Part shown: positions 16,313 through 26,853 of the stretch, in pieces | Position numbering within the stretch: position 1 is the stretch's first letter | How the letters are laid out: each line of letters starts with the position of its first letter | DNA from: Pedobacter namyangjuensis | GTDB lineage: Bacteria; Bacteroidota; Bacteroidia; Sphingobacteriales; Sphingobacteriaceae | Reading direction: 5' to 3' | DNA: 64,000 nucleotides | Assembly: GCF_003313325.1 (NCBI RefSeq) | Contig: NZ_QMHQ01000001.1 | Location: forward strand, 1,116,001 to 1,180,000 | The notes under the pieces: generated by a model | The model's database searches: none | What the model saw: only the letters and a program-made list of their open reading frames with translations | Told to the model about the DNA's origin: nothing | Position numbers and translations under genes: made by a program

Positions 16313-16590
16313 AGAATAGCTTTGCTTTAATCTTAAGTGAATAAGCGCTATATAATGCCCAGATATTCTGGGCATTTTTTTTGCCATAAAAACAAAATTT
16401 TCACAATTATTAATACACCCCACATGACAAATTTTTCACAGTTTGGGGAAAATTCACCACAGTTGTTTATTGGGCTAATAAAGAATAATTGGTTTTTAAT
16501 GCTGTTTAAGGGCTAATTTTAGGATAGGCATCATATTGGTTTTGGGTGTATGCGAAATAGAGGCATTCATCAAAATCAGCGCCTATAAAT
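16313..16590. other. Spacer before the adhesin locus
   Basis: Contains the msrA terminator and then AT-rich sequence. TTGG at 16491 and TAATTTTA at 16514 are 19 bases apart and form a weak match to the Bacteroidota promoter, about 70 bases before the collagen-like gene. No gene is seen. Confidence 0.35.
16354..16382 (+). terminator. Intrinsic terminator after msrA
   Basis: A 10-bp perfect stem AATGCCCAGA/TCTGGGCATT (16354-16363, 16367-16376) with loop TAT is followed by eight T. Confidence 0.92.
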
Positions 16591-19500
16591 ATGAGAAATT
16601 TTACTAAACAATTTGTATTATTCATAACCCTTTTAACCCTTGCAACGGAAGTTAATGCTCAGGTAAAAATTGGGGAAAATCCGACAACAATAAACAAAGC
16701 TTCTCTTTTGGAGTTGGAACATGCAAATAAAGGTTTGCTTTTTCCAAGAGTTAATTTAACCAATACGACTACATGGAGTTTGACTTCTGGGAGTACTCCT
16801 GTAGCCGGGATGATGGTTTATAATATAAAAACCATTGCCAGCGGTTTTTCGGGAACTGCTAGTTATCCAGCAATAGCCGGAGATGGTACAGGTATTTACT
16901 ATTGGGATGGCAACGGATGGGTTGCGGCAAAAGGAGTGCAAGGGGCTGATGGAAAGTCGGTTACTGGCGCTGCTGGTGCGCCTGGTGCAACAACTCCGGG
17001 CAATGCAGGCGACACCTATATCAATACCCTTACGGGCGATACCTATATCAAACAAGGCAATACTTGGGTATTGAACGGAAATATTAGGGGTGCCAAAGGC
17101 GATACTGGTACTAATGGTACAAATGGTTTGGATGGTAAATCTGTAACTGGCGCTCCGGGTAATCCTGGTGCAACAACTCCGGGCAATACGGGCGATACTT
17201 ATATTAATACTACCACGGGTGAAACTTTCGTTTATAATGGAACTACTTGGGTTTCCAACGGTAGCATCAAAGGTCCTAAAGGCGATACTGGTACAAATGG
17301 TTTGGATGGTAAATCTGTAACTGGCGCTCCTGGTAATCCTGGTGCAACAACTCCTGGCAATACGGGTGATACTTATATCAACACTACTACAGGTGAAACT
17401 TTCGTTTACAACGGAACTACTTGGGTTTCTAACGGAAACATCAAAGGCCCGAAAGGGGATACTGGAACAGATGGTAAATCTGTAACTGGCGCTCCTGGTA
17501 ATCCTGGTGCAACAACTCCGGGCAATACGGGTGATACTTATATTAATACTACTACGGGTGAAACTTTTGTTTATAATGGAACTACTTGGGTTTCTAACGG
17601 TAGCATCAAAGGCCCTAAAGGCGATACAGGTACTAACGGTACAAACGGTGCGGATGGTAAATCTGTAACTGGCGCTCCGGGTAATCCTGGTGCAACAACT
17701 CCGGGCAATACTGGTGATACTTATATTAACACTACTACAGGTGAAACTTTTGTTTACAACGGAACAACTTGGGTTTCTAACGGTAACATTAAAGGCCCTA
17801 AAGGCGATACTGGAACAAATGGTTTGGATGGTAAATCTGTAACAGGTGCTCCTGGTAATCCTGGCGCAACAACTCCGGGTAATACGGGTGATACTTATAT
17901 CAACACTACTACAGGTGAAACTTTCGTTTACAACGGCACGACTTGGGTTTCTAACGGAAATATCAAAGGCCCTAAAGGTGATACAGGTACAAATGGTTTG
18001 GATGGTAAATCTGTAACAGGTGCTCCTGGTAATCCTGGTACAACAACTCCGGGTAATGCAGGTGATACTTATATCAACACTACTACAGGTGAAACTTTTG
18101 TTTACAACGGCACGGCTTGGGTTTCTAACGGAAATATCAAAGGCCCTAAAGGCGATACCGGTGCTCAAGGTCCAAAAGGCGATACTGGTACAAACGGTAC
18201 ATCTGTAACCAGCGGTACAACTTTGCCGGCAAGTGGAGCTACTGGCGATACTTTTATCAATACAAACACTGGTGAGACTTTTGTTTACAACGGAACAACT
18301 TGGGTTTCTAACGGAAACATCAAAGGCCCTAAAGGAGACACAGGTTCGCAAGGTCTTAAAGGTGACACTGGTGCAACTGGACCCAAAGGGGATACTGGAG
18401 CACAAGGATTGCAAGGTTTGAAAGGTGATACTGGTGCAGTTGGCGCTACGGGTGCCACTGGTCCAAAAGGGGATACTGGAACACAAGGATTGCAAGGTTT
18501 AAAAGGTGAAACTGGTGCTACTGGTCCAAAAGGGGATACTGGAGCACAAGGATTGCAAGGTCTTAAAGGTGAAACTGGTGCTACTGGTCCAAAAGGAGAT
18601 ACTGGAGCACAAGGATTGCAAGGGTTGAAAGGTGATACTGGCGCAGTTGGCGCTACAGGTGCTACTGGTCCAAAAGGGGATACAGGTACTCAGGGGTTGC
18701 AAGGTCTTAAAGGTGAAACTGGTGCTACTGGTCCAAAAGGCGATACTGGAGCACAAGGATTGCAAGGGTTGAAAGGTGATACTGGTGCAGTTGGCGCTAC
18801 TGGTGCTACTGGTCCAAAAGGGGATACTGGATCACAAGGATTGCAAGGTCTTAAAGGTGAAACTGGTGCAGTTGGCGCTACGGGTGCCACTGGACCAAAA
18901 GGGGATACAGGAACTCAGGGGTTGCAAGGTCTTAAGGGTGACACTGGTGCAACTGGACCCAAAGGGGATACTGGATCACAGGGATTGCAAGGTTTGAAAG
19001 GTGATACTGGTGCAGTTGGCGCTACAGGTGCTACTGGTCCAAAAGGAGATACTGGTACTCAGGGATTGCAAGGTCTTAAGGGTGACACTGGTGCCACTGG
19101 TCCCAAAGGAGATACAGGAGCACAAGGATTGCAAGGTCCGAAAGGAGATACTGGAACTAAAGGATCTGATGACATCACAGCCAATAATGGGTTAACTAAG
19201 ACAACTACAAATATCCAACTAGGTGGTGCATTAGTGAAGTCGACAGTGATAACTACTGGGGGTAGTGCAAATACATTAGCCGTTGCGGGTTTACAAACTG
19301 TCACTCCAGCATCCGCTGATAAAATTGTTATTGCAGATGCAAATGGTGTTCTAAAACAAGCTATAGCATTTATGCCATCGTTTTTTTACATGCCTTCGGT
19401 AGTTATACCCACAGCAGCTGACCAATTCGTTGCCGAACCAGGTGTTTCAGGTGAATCATTTGGTACTATCAATTTGCATGGGCGCTACGCCAAGCAATTC

Positions 19501-19704
19501 GGTACGCCAGTAGTGAGCAGTACAGGTGCGCCTGCTTTGCCTGTTTTAACAAATACTCAATTAAATTATTATATTACATGGTATGATACCAATGTTTTTC
19601 AAAATGTAACCGTATCTGCAACTGGTATATTAAGTTATACGATTAAAGCAAATGCTGATGTTTCAGTTGGTTCGTTTATGAATATTGTTTTTGGAGTAAA
19701 ATAA
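16591..19704 (+). CDS. Collagen-like repeat surface protein
   Basis: A 1037-residue exported protein: signal peptide (about 1-23, ending VNAQ), a head domain typical of Bacteroidota surface proteins ([18 protein letters not shown]), then eight related units of about 58 residues, each with [31 protein letters not shown] and GTTWVSNG, then about 270 residues of Gly-X-Y triplets ([19 protein letters not shown]). A non-repetitive C-terminal domain of about 180 residues follows. Collagen-like tracts form trimeric stalks in bacterial adhesins; the end domain may be the binding tip. No type IX sorting domain is seen. The next gene starts 1 base after the stop. Confidence 0.85.
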   Translation: MRNFTKQFVLFITLLTLATEVNAQVKIGENPTTINKASLLELEHANKGLLFPRVNLTNTTTWSLTSGSTPVAGMMVYNIKTIASGFSGTASYPAIAGDGTGIYYWDGNGWVAAKGVQGADGKSVTGAAGAPGATTPGNAGDTYINTLTGDTYIKQGNTWVLNGNIRGAKGDTGTNGTNGLDGKSVTGAPGNPGATTPGNTGDTYINTTTGETFVYNGTTWVSNGSIKGPKGDTGTNGLDGKSVTGAPGNPGATTPGNTGDTYINTTTGETFVYNGTTWVSNGNIKGPKGDTGTDGKSVTGAPGNPGATTPGNTGDTYINTTTGETFVYNGTTWVSNGSIKGPKGDTGTNGTNGADGKSVTGAPGNPGATTPGNTGDTYINTTTGETFVYNGTTWVSNGNIKGPKGDTGTNGLDGKSVTGAPGNPGATTPGNTGDTYINTTTGETFVYNGTTWVSNGNIKGPKGDTGTNGLDGKSVTGAPGNPGTTTPGNAGDTYINTTTGETFVYNGTAWVSNGNIKGPKGDTGAQGPKGDTGTNGTSVTSGTTLPASGATGDTFINTNTGETFVYNGTTWVSNGNIKGPKGDTGSQGLKGDTGATGPKGDTGAQGLQGLKGDTGAVGATGATGPKGDTGTQGLQGLKGETGATGPKGDTGAQGLQGLKGETGATGPKGDTGAQGLQGLKGDTGAVGATGATGPKGDTGTQGLQGLKGETGATGPKGDTGAQGLQGLKGDTGAVGATGATGPKGDTGSQGLQGLKGETGAVGATGATGPKGDTGTQGLQGLKGDTGATGPKGDTGSQGLQGLKGDTGAVGATGATGPKGDTGTQGLQGLKGDTGATGPKGDTGAQGLQGPKGDTGTKGSDDITANNGLTKTTTNIQLGGALVKSTVITTGGSANTLAVAGLQTVTPASADKIVIADANGVLKQAIAFMPSFFYMPSVVIPTAADQFVAEPGVSGESFGTINLHGRYAKQFGTPVVSSTGAPALPVLTNTQLNYYITWYDTNVFQNVTVSATGILSYTIKANADVSVGSFMNIVFGVK
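17131..18206 (+). repeat. Tandem coding repeats of about 174 bases
   Basis: The word GATGGTAAAT marks unit starts at 17131, 17305, 17470, 17653, 17827 and 18001; a diverged unit precedes and another follows. Spacing is 174 bases with two length variants (165 and 183). Units are nearly identical, apart mainly from synonymous third-position changes, which indicates recent expansion or gene conversion. Confidence 0.9.
18330..19160 (+). repeat. Collagen-like Gly-X-Y coding repeats
   Basis: Short blocks such as GGTCCAAAAGGGGATACTGG and GGATTGCAAGGT recur many times. They encode [16 protein letters not shown] and AVGATGATG. Long near-identical stretches make this part prone to length change by recombination and to misassembly from short reads. 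Confidence 0.9.
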
Positions 19705-19705
19705 G

Positions 19706-21157
19706 ATGAAAAGGATATTATTTGTTATCTGTTTATATTTGCTATTGCCTGAAAAAGAAAGCTGGGCGCAATGTTACCCTACCCAACCAAAAACGGCAAC
19801 TTTTGCTACGGGTGGCACAAGTCCCTATAAAAATCAAGTGTTATGGTTAACATGGGGCTCTACACTTTCTAATGTTGGCACATACCCTTATGGCAGGCAC
19901 GACATCGGTTTGGTTAATGGCGCCGCATCTTACGCTTCGATCGATGTTGGAGGAGGTAGATATCTTTGTGTAGAAGCTGTTATATCAAATCTTACAGGGT
20001 CTGATATAAAAAGTTATGCACCGGGTAATTTTTCAGGAGATTCAATGGACGAAAGATATAATATCGGAGGCGTTGGTACTAATAATAAACTAGTTTCGGG
20101 AATTAGAAATGGTACAAATGGAGGTTTGTCTAGTTTCAGGGTTACCTGTAAGGCAACATTGAACGGCGTGCCAGTTAAACTTTCGGGATTAGTAATTGGA
20201 GATGCTGAATCCCTAGCAGGGGGTGAATATTTTAATGCGACTGCTGATGGCAAGTGGAATATTGTTGAAATGCAAAAAAATTTATCTTCCGGTGCCTACA
20301 ACGTTCGTAAAGTAGATATAACAGCAACCACTAAACAACGAATGGAATTTGTATCAGGAAATGATAATAATACTGGAGCAGTTTCATTTCTAACTTTTAA
20401 TCCTACAGCCTACACGGGGAACAATTTTGAAGTATCTTTTGATGTAACTTTGAAGGGAGGCGGATTAACAGCTTTAGCTTTAGGCCTATTGCCCCCAGGT
20501 GTCGATGGCGGTGATGCTCCAGCTTCCTATGGTTCACCCTTGCATACTATAGAAGCTGTAGCTCTATCGAGCGACGGAATTGGATCTGGTTCTGATTTAG
20601 GTGCTACAACTAATCTAAATGTTGCTTCTTACACATCGGGGGGCTTAATACCTCCCACTACTAATTTTCTTGGATCTGTAGGTCCGGATATGGATCCGCA
20701 GGCATTTTACAGTAAAGATGCGTTAGGCGATGATAATAATGGAGTGGCAGGTATTTTAGAAGAAGATGCTTGGCCGATTAAATATAAAAGCTTTTCGTAT
20801 AAAACATATTATCTTCCAGGTAATGTCATCAGTGCTACCATTGCTTACAAAGGTTCAGAAAATGCCTACATATCTGGCTGGATCGATTTCAATCTGAATG
20901 GTGTATTTGAAGATAGCGAACGTATCACAGTAGCTGCTCCAGCTAACCAAACGTCTGTGGTTTTGAATTGGACAGTACCGGCAAATCGTGTAGTTGGAAG
21001 TACCTATGTGAGGTTAAGATATGGCAAAAATCAGTCTGATTTAGTTTCTCCGACCAGTTATACACCAGGCGGTGAAGTTGAAGATCACCGGATATATATC
21101 CAAACGCCTGTGATCACAAACCCTATGTTGCCAAATAAAGCAAGGAAAACACCATAA
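19706..21157 (+). CDS. Secreted protein with CshA-like and GEVED domains
   Basis: The 483-residue product starts with a signal peptide (about 1-22, ending SWAQ). The N-terminal domain (about 45-260: WLTWGSTLSN, GRYLCVEAVISNL, then GLVIGDAESLAGGEYF) resembles the non-repetitive CshA domain of surface adhesins. The C-terminal half has a GEVED domain (about 370-470: ISGWIDFNLNGVFEDSERI and GGEVEDHRIYI). Both are extracellular adhesion or scaffold modules. There is no obvious C-terminal sorting domain. It follows the collagen-like gene by 1 base and is surely co-transcribed with it. Confidence 0.8.
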   Translation: MKRILFVICLYLLLPEKESWAQCYPTQPKTATFATGGTSPYKNQVLWLTWGSTLSNVGTYPYGRHDIGLVNGAASYASIDVGGGRYLCVEAVISNLTGSDIKSYAPGNFSGDSMDERYNIGGVGTNNKLVSGIRNGTNGGLSSFRVTCKATLNGVPVKLSGLVIGDAESLAGGEYFNATADGKWNIVEMQKNLSSGAYNVRKVDITATTKQRMEFVSGNDNNTGAVSFLTFNPTAYTGNNFEVSFDVTLKGGGLTALALGLLPPGVDGGDAPASYGSPLHTIEAVALSSDGIGSGSDLGATTNLNVASYTSGGLIPPTTNFLGSVGPDMDPQAFYSKDALGDDNNGVAGILEEDAWPIKYKSFSYKTYYLPGNVISATIAYKGSENAYISGWIDFNLNGVFEDSERITVAAPANQTSVVLNWTVPANRVVGSTYVRLRYGKNQSDLVSPTSYTPGGEVEDHRIYIQTPVITNPMLPNKARKTP

Positions 21158-21235
21158 CAAAAAATTATATTAACTATACCATTATGCCCAACCTAGATCG
21201 GCTTGTGTTTTAAAGGGATATTTTAAAGAACTAGA

Positions 21236-23587
21236 ATGAAAAAGTTTATAGTATTGTTTTTACTAATTTTTGTGAGGGTCAATCTTTGGGCTCAATCTCC
21301 AACTTATATTAATACCACATTTAACGTTAATGCTGGTGTGCCAGTTACCTGGTATGGCGATGTAACTTTTGGTCCGGAAGCGGTTGTTTACCTTGAAGAT
21401 GGAGCTACGGCAATTTTCTACGGAAAAAATATGGTAGTAGATCCTGCAGCAAAGTTTATTTCACTTCCTAGCAATAATCAAACAGGTACGGGAGTAATTA
21501 TTTTTAGGGCCGATAATCCATTACATGCGGGTTATCCCTTGCAACAAACCTTAAACGGTGGTTATACAAGTGGCATAAACCCATCGCTACCTAATATAGA
21601 AATTGATAACCCTTTGGGTGTATCTCTATTAGGCAACACCCGTATTACCAACACGGTAAACTTTAAAAGGGGCCATATTTATTTAAACAACTTTAACCTT
21701 GTGCTAGATAACGATGCCATTTTTGTTGCTACTGATGTATCAAAACACGTTGTTACAAACGGAACAGGTGTAATTGTAAAAGAAAGCGTAGCAACTGATG
21801 CCAGTTTTGCATTTCCAGTAAGTATTGCCGGATTTGATTACACACCAGCAACGGTAACTAACAAGGCGGGTACGAGAAATATAAATGTTCAGGTAAAAGA
21901 CTATAATGCCAGCGCAGCGGTAGAAACTACTTTTGCTACAAGAGGTATGGATAGAACCTGGCAGATTAGCAGTAATTTGGCAGGTCTCGCTGTTGTTTCT
22001 TTACAGCATAATACGGCTAACAATAGAAATGGAGGTGGTACTGATGAAAATTTGTTTAAAAATACTCAAGCTTACGTATCTCAACAGCAATCTGCTGGTG
22101 TTTGGTCGCAAAGCTGTATCGGTGTTGACGGAGGTAGCCCGATAAGCGTAATCACTGGAAATAATTTAATAGTACCTGAGGGTATTGGCGCTACAGCTTA
22201 TTTCACCAAACAAACGGTTGCTTGTACAGACTTGATGGTAATAAAATCTGTTTCTAATAATAAGCCTAGCGTTGGTGCTACAGTTAATTTTAGCATAGAT
22301 GTAAAAAACCAAGGGCCAAGTGATGCTACCGGGGTTGTGGTACATGATTTATTGGAAAATGGATATACGTTTGTTAGCTCTACTGCTAGTAGAGGTTCGT
22401 ATAATATCAGAACTGGAGTTTGGTCTTTAGGTGGTTTAGCCAGTGGCGCTACAGAGAAATTAACTGTTGCTGCCTCGATTGGTTCTACTGGAAGCCACGT
22501 AAATACCGCTACTATTTCTGGTAATGAAACGGATCCTGATCTCAGCAATAATACCTCTACTGTTACACCAATTCTAGGTGCGGTACAGGCTAATTTAGGT
22601 GTCGTAAAAACGGTCAGTTCAATGTCGCCGGTTGTGGGCTCTAATGTAGTATTCACTATTGTAGCAAAAAATGCAGGGCCAAACGAGGCAACCAATGTTC
22701 GAGTAGTAGATTTGCTTCCTACAGGTTATACCTATGTTAGCTCTACTGTAAGCACAGGAACCTATAACAACACTACCGGTGTTTGGACCATAGGAACCGT
22801 TGCAAATGGCGCAAGTGCTACACTTACCGTTACTGCAGCCGTAAACCAAACAGGTGTTTATGCAAATACTGCTACTATTAATGGTACAGAGCCAGACCCG
22901 GTTCCTGGCGACAATAGTTCGACGGTAACTCCTGTACCAAATGCAGCTTTAGTTGATTTAAGTATTGTTAAAACCGCATTATTGACGGGAACTGCTATTG
23001 GTGAAACTTTTGATTACACAATTGAAGTTAAAAATAAAGGGATGTATCTAGCTACACAAGTAGTTGCTACAGATATATTGCCTGCCGGCATTAGCTATGT
23101 AGGTGTACAAACTAGTTTCGGTACGGCTAATTACAGTGCAGCTTCTAAAACCGTTACATGGAACATAGGAAGTTTAGCGGCAGGAACAAGTGTAACCCTA
23201 ACCATTAAAGTGAAAGCAGAATTAGCTGGTGTAGTAAAAAATACGGCTACAGTGGGTAGTAAAGAAACAGATTCGAATCCGGCTGATAATACTTCTTCAT
23301 TCGATAAGGAGGTACTCGGGCTGAAAATTCCAAACGTTATTACCCCCGATGGCGATGGTAAAAATGATGCCTTCGTGATCCAAGGTCTGCAGGCATATCC
23401 TCAAAACAATATAGTAATCTTTAACAGATGGGGCAATGAGGTATGGCACAGTACCGGTTCTACTTATCAGAATAACTGGACTGGTGAAGGACTGAATGAA
23501 GGTACTTATTATTATATCTTAAAATTGAGAGATAATACGGGAAATTGGCAAATTATTAAAGGATGGATTTCTTTGTTAAGAAATTAG
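21236..23587 (+). CDS. DUF11-repeat surface protein with type B type IX sorting domain
   Basis: A 783-residue exported protein. After a signal peptide (about 1-20) comes a beta-rich region, then three DUF11 repeats starting near residues 331, 452 and 573 (VIKSVSNNKPSVG, VVKTVSSMSPVVG, IVKTALLTGTAIG). The end (about 694-783) is a CHU_C/gliding-motility-type sorting domain: IPNVITPDGDGKNDAFVI, IVIFNRWGNEVW and LNEGTYYYIL. This directs type B export through the type IX system, which needs a SprF-like partner; one lies 266 bases downstream. A terminator follows. Confidence 0.92.
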   Translation: MKKFIVLFLLIFVRVNLWAQSPTYINTTFNVNAGVPVTWYGDVTFGPEAVVYLEDGATAIFYGKNMVVDPAAKFISLPSNNQTGTGVIIFRADNPLHAGYPLQQTLNGGYTSGINPSLPNIEIDNPLGVSLLGNTRITNTVNFKRGHIYLNNFNLVLDNDAIFVATDVSKHVVTNGTGVIVKESVATDASFAFPVSIAGFDYTPATVTNKAGTRNINVQVKDYNASAAVETTFATRGMDRTWQISSNLAGLAVVSLQHNTANNRNGGGTDENLFKNTQAYVSQQQSAGVWSQSCIGVDGGSPISVITGNNLIVPEGIGATAYFTKQTVACTDLMVIKSVSNNKPSVGATVNFSIDVKNQGPSDATGVVVHDLLENGYTFVSSTASRGSYNIRTGVWSLGGLASGATEKLTVAASIGSTGSHVNTATISGNETDPDLSNNTSTVTPILGAVQANLGVVKTVSSMSPVVGSNVVFTIVAKNAGPNEATNVRVVDLLPTGYTYVSSTVSTGTYNNTTGVWTIGTVANGASATLTVTAAVNQTGVYANTATINGTEPDPVPGDNSSTVTPVPNAALVDLSIVKTALLTGTAIGETFDYTIEVKNKGMYLATQVVATDILPAGISYVGVQTSFGTANYSAASKTVTWNIGSLAAGTSVTLTIKVKAELAGVVKNTATVGSKETDSNPADNTSSFDKEVLGLKIPNVITPDGDGKNDAFVIQGLQAYPQNNIVIFNRWGNEVWHSTGSTYQNNWTGEGLNEGTYYYILKLRDNTGNWQIIKGWISLLRN

Positions 23588-23614
23588 ATTAGTGAAATCC
23601 ATAAAATCGAAATA

Positions 23615-23649
23615 CCCCAATTGGTTGCAACTAATTGGGGATTTTTTTT
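23615..23649 (+). terminator. Intrinsic terminator after the DUF11 gene
   Basis: An almost perfect palindrome with arms CCCCAATTGGTTGC and GCAACTAATTGGGG (one G.U pair) is followed by eight T. The PorP/SprF and OmpA genes therefore need their own promoter or read-through. Confidence 0.88.
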
Positions 23650-23853
23650 GCCGATTTATCAGGGATTTTTTGTGGAATTTTTTACCCAATAATATGCATT
23701 GAGTCAAATAATCCACAGTTTGCTTTACACTTAGGTGGCTTAATTGAGGCCGTGGATGATTTTTTAACACGGCACTTAAATTGAAATAAGAGCTGCAATC
23801 ATTCCCTATAGGGGCAAAGAAATAGGCCTGGAAAGGCAAAAGAAAAATATAAC

Positions 23854-24828
23854 ATGAAAAATGGAATAATTTTATTTGTACTTATTGTTTTATCCCTTAC
23901 GGTAAAAGGGCAACAAGACGCTCAGTACAGCCAGTATATGTTTAACGGCATATATATTAATCCAGCATATGCTGGATATAAGGAAGAGCTTAACTTACAT
24001 AGCTTTTACCGTAACCAGTGGACAGGTATTAAAGGAGCACCCAAAAGTATGTCGTTGGCGGTTGATGCAATTGCAAATAGCGGAAACGTTGGCTTGGCAT
24101 TGCAAATAGCTTCAGACAAATTAGGTGCACAAAGTAGTTTATCTGCTTATGCCAACTATGCCTATAGACTAAGAATTGGTAATTCTGAAAGTTCTAGGTT
24201 GGCGCTTGGTGTAGGTGCTGGTATGGTACAAACCGGGATAGACGGCAATATGCTTGATCCGCTTGATCCAGGTGATAACAGAATTCCGATAGGCAAACAA
24301 ACAAATTTATTGCCCGATGCCAGAGCCGGTGTTTTCTATTCGAACGATAGATGGTACGCTGGTTTGTCTGTAGATAATTTAATTGCACAATATGCGGTTA
24401 AACAAAATAACGATGCAGCCTATTACCCGACACCGAAGGCACATTATTATTTAACGGGCGGTGTATTACTTCCAATTAACGAAGTTGTACAATTAAAACC
24501 ATCTTTTTTATTAAAAGACGATAGAGGTGGGCCAACAAGTTTGGACATAAATGCATTTGTATTACTAGCAGATAAAATTTGGCTTGGTGGAAGTTATAGA
24601 ACTGCAGTAAAACTGTACGACAAATCTTACTTGCAAAACGATTTGGATATGAAAAACTCTATCGTAGCAATGACCGAGATTTATGCTTCGCCACGTTTAC
24701 GTTTGGGTTATGCGTTTGATTACTCGCTAAGTCAGCTTTCTGGCTACAGCGGCGGAACACATGAGATTTCGGTAGGTTTTTACATCAAACCTAAAAACGT
24801 TAGAATGTTAACTCCTAGGTATTTCTAA
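23854..24828 (+). CDS. PorP/SprF-family type IX secretion outer-membrane protein
   Basis: The 324-residue protein has a signal peptide (about 1-19) and the family opening QQDAQYSQYMFNGIYINPAYAG. The remainder is a beta-barrel with repeating amphipathic strands and a C-terminal GTHEISVGFYI. SprF-like proteins support secretion and surface attachment of proteins carrying type B sorting domains, such as the DUF11 protein upstream. A CCCTATAGGG palindrome at 23804-23813 lies 40 bases before the start. Confidence 0.93.
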   Translation: MKNGIILFVLIVLSLTVKGQQDAQYSQYMFNGIYINPAYAGYKEELNLHSFYRNQWTGIKGAPKSMSLAVDAIANSGNVGLALQIASDKLGAQSSLSAYANYAYRLRIGNSESSRLALGVGAGMVQTGIDGNMLDPLDPGDNRIPIGKQTNLLPDARAGVFYSNDRWYAGLSVDNLIAQYAVKQNNDAAYYPTPKAHYYLTGGVLLPINEVVQLKPSFLLKDDRGGPTSLDINAFVLLADKIWLGGSYRTAVKLYDKSYLQNDLDMKNSIVAMTEIYASPRLRLGYAFDYSLSQLSGYSGGTHEISVGFYIKPKNVRMLTPRYF

Positions 24829-24879
24829 ATCGATTAAAATAATTAAGCATTTCTACCCAAAAGGTAAAATCAACATATA

Positions 24880-26841
24880 ATGAAAAGAATAATCATCATA
24901 CTATTTGTCCTTGCAAGTACATTGGCTATTAATACCAAAGCTACTGCTCAGTATGTTTTAAAGGAAGCAGATTTTCAGTTTGAACTTTATAATTATGATA
25001 AAGCCGTTGTGCTTTATACCGAAGCTTATCAAAAGAAGAAAACTTTAAAGGCTGCAGAAAGATTAGCAGAGAGCTACCGTTTAATGAGAGATTTTAAACA
25101 AGCAGAAAGCTGGTATGCAATTTTGACTGCAATGGAAGGCGCAAAACCAGAAGATACGAAATGGTATGCAGAAATGTTAAAAAGCAATTCTAAATACAGC
25201 GAAGCGAAAGCACAATTTTTAAAATATAAATCAGCGGTTAAAAATGTTACTCCAGCTGAAGACAACCAACTAGCTATTTTAGTTAAATCTTGCGATTCGG
25301 CAATTAAATGGATGAATAATCCTAAAAATATTGCTATTACTAACGAAAAGGCATTAAACAGCGCTCAGTCTGACTGGGGAGCAGTTAGTTACAACAACGG
25401 CGTGGTTTTTACATCAGATAGAACAAACAGAAACGCTGGTTCTGTAAAGTCTAATAGACCATTTCTAAGATTTGATACCGGCAAAATGCCTGATACAAAA
25501 GTTTACGGCTGGACTGGAAATGATTATTTGAATATCTATTCGAAAGTTCCAGGAACAGATAGTGTTTCATTATTTCCTTTAAATGCGGGTTCAGATTATC
25601 ATGTTGGCGCAACAAGTTTTAGTGCAGATGGAAATGAAATTTATTTCACGTTAACTAGAGTTCCTAAAAACATCAATCGTGTTAAAAATGCCCCAAGTAC
25701 GTTAAATATCGAAATTTACAGTAGTAAAAAACAGGGCGATAGCTGGACAACGCCTGTACCTTTTCGTTACAACAATGTTCAGCAATGGTCGGTAGGCGAC
25801 CCATTTTTAACTGCAGATGGAAATACATTATACTTTGTGTCTGACAAACCAGGAGGTAAAGGTGGCACAGACATCTATTACAGCAAGCGCAATGCAGGTG
25901 GAGAGTGGGGCGAGGCAGTGGCACTAGCTAATGTAAACACTGCGGGAAATGAACGTAGCCCTGTTAAAATTGGGAACGAGTTTTATTTCTCTACCGATGG
26001 AAATATTAGCATGGGCGGTTTAGATATCTACAAAGCAAAAATCGATAACGAATTGGTTAGTGGAGCAGAAAATATGGGTTATCCGGTAAATTCTCCACAA
26101 GATGATTTCGCTTTAAATTTAACCGGAAAGCTTAAAGGCTATTTCGCCTCAAATAGAGATGGCGGGTTAGGGAGCGATGATATTTACAGCTTTATAGAAC
26201 AGCAAAAATTGGCGTTTAGGTTAGAAGGTATCGTATTTAACAAAGAGACAAATTTACCAATGGCAAACGCTATTGTAAGTTTAACCAAAGTAGACGGTAC
26301 ACCTTTAAAGGTTCAAACGGATGAAACCGGAGCTTATAAATTTAATTTGGCAGAAAATGCCGATTATGATTTGTTAGGAGAAAAAACCAGTTTTAGAAGC
26401 GCAGCTGATAAGGTGACTACCAAGGGAATGGAAACTTCGCAGGTAATTAAAAAAGATCTTTATTTAACTCCGATCGTAATTGATAAACCAATCAGAATTG
26501 AAAATATTTATTACGATTTTGATAAGTCTAACATCAGGCCAGATGCCGCAAAAGAGTTAGATAAATTGGTAGCTATCTTAAAAGAAAACCCAACTATTTG
26601 GATTGAATTAGGCTCGCACACGGATAGCAGAGGTAAAGATCAATATAACCAATGGTTGTCTCAAAGCAGAGCAAACTCCGCGGTTCAATACATTATTGAT
26701 AGAGGTATAGATAAGTTTAGAATTACGGCTAAAGGTTATGGCGAGAGTGTGCCAGTTAACGAATGTACCAACGGGGTTAAATGTAGCGAAGAGGCACATC
26801 AGTTAAATAGAAGAACCGAGTTTAAAATTGTTAAACAATAG
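24880..26841 (+). CDS. PorE-like OmpA-family protein (TPR-PD40-CRD-OmpA)
   Basis: A 653-residue periplasmic protein: signal peptide (about 1-24), TPR-like helices (about 25-115), a WD40-like PD40 propeller (about 160-440, for example FSADGNEIYFTLTR and LTADGNTLYFVSDKPGG), a carboxypeptidase-regulatory-like domain (about 448-530) and a C-terminal OmpA peptidoglycan-binding domain (about 540-653; IYYDFDKSNIRPDA, SHTDSRGKDQYNQ, LSQSRANSAVQYI). This order is that of PorE, which ties the type IX apparatus to peptidoglycan. It is likely paired with the adjacent PorP/SprF protein. Confidence 0.9.
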   Translation: MKRIIIILFVLASTLAINTKATAQYVLKEADFQFELYNYDKAVVLYTEAYQKKKTLKAAERLAESYRLMRDFKQAESWYAILTAMEGAKPEDTKWYAEMLKSNSKYSEAKAQFLKYKSAVKNVTPAEDNQLAILVKSCDSAIKWMNNPKNIAITNEKALNSAQSDWGAVSYNNGVVFTSDRTNRNAGSVKSNRPFLRFDTGKMPDTKVYGWTGNDYLNIYSKVPGTDSVSLFPLNAGSDYHVGATSFSADGNEIYFTLTRVPKNINRVKNAPSTLNIEIYSSKKQGDSWTTPVPFRYNNVQQWSVGDPFLTADGNTLYFVSDKPGGKGGTDIYYSKRNAGGEWGEAVALANVNTAGNERSPVKIGNEFYFSTDGNISMGGLDIYKAKIDNELVSGAENMGYPVNSPQDDFALNLTGKLKGYFASNRDGGLGSDDIYSFIEQQKLAFRLEGIVFNKETNLPMANAIVSLTKVDGTPLKVQTDETGAYKFNLAENADYDLLGEKTSFRSAADKVTTKGMETSQVIKKDLYLTPIVIDKPIRIENIYYDFDKSNIRPDAAKELDKLVAILKENPTIWIELGSHTDSRGKDQYNQWLSQSRANSAVQYIIDRGIDKFRITAKGYGESVPVNECTNGVKCSEEAHQLNRRTEFKIVKQ

Positions 26842-26853
26842 TTTATTAATAAA

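Noticed and set aside
16948..18206. Regularly spaced repeats considered as a CRISPR array
   Set aside because: The period is about 174 bases, the whole unit is repeated with no variable spacers, and it is in frame within a protein. No cas genes are present.
16756..18495. A 579-codon open frame on the minus strand, opposite the collagen-like gene
   Set aside because: It exists because the repeat units have no stop in that frame; the translation is serine/threonine/cysteine-rich low-complexity sequence with no domain, and the plus-strand gene has a signal peptide and coherent repeats.
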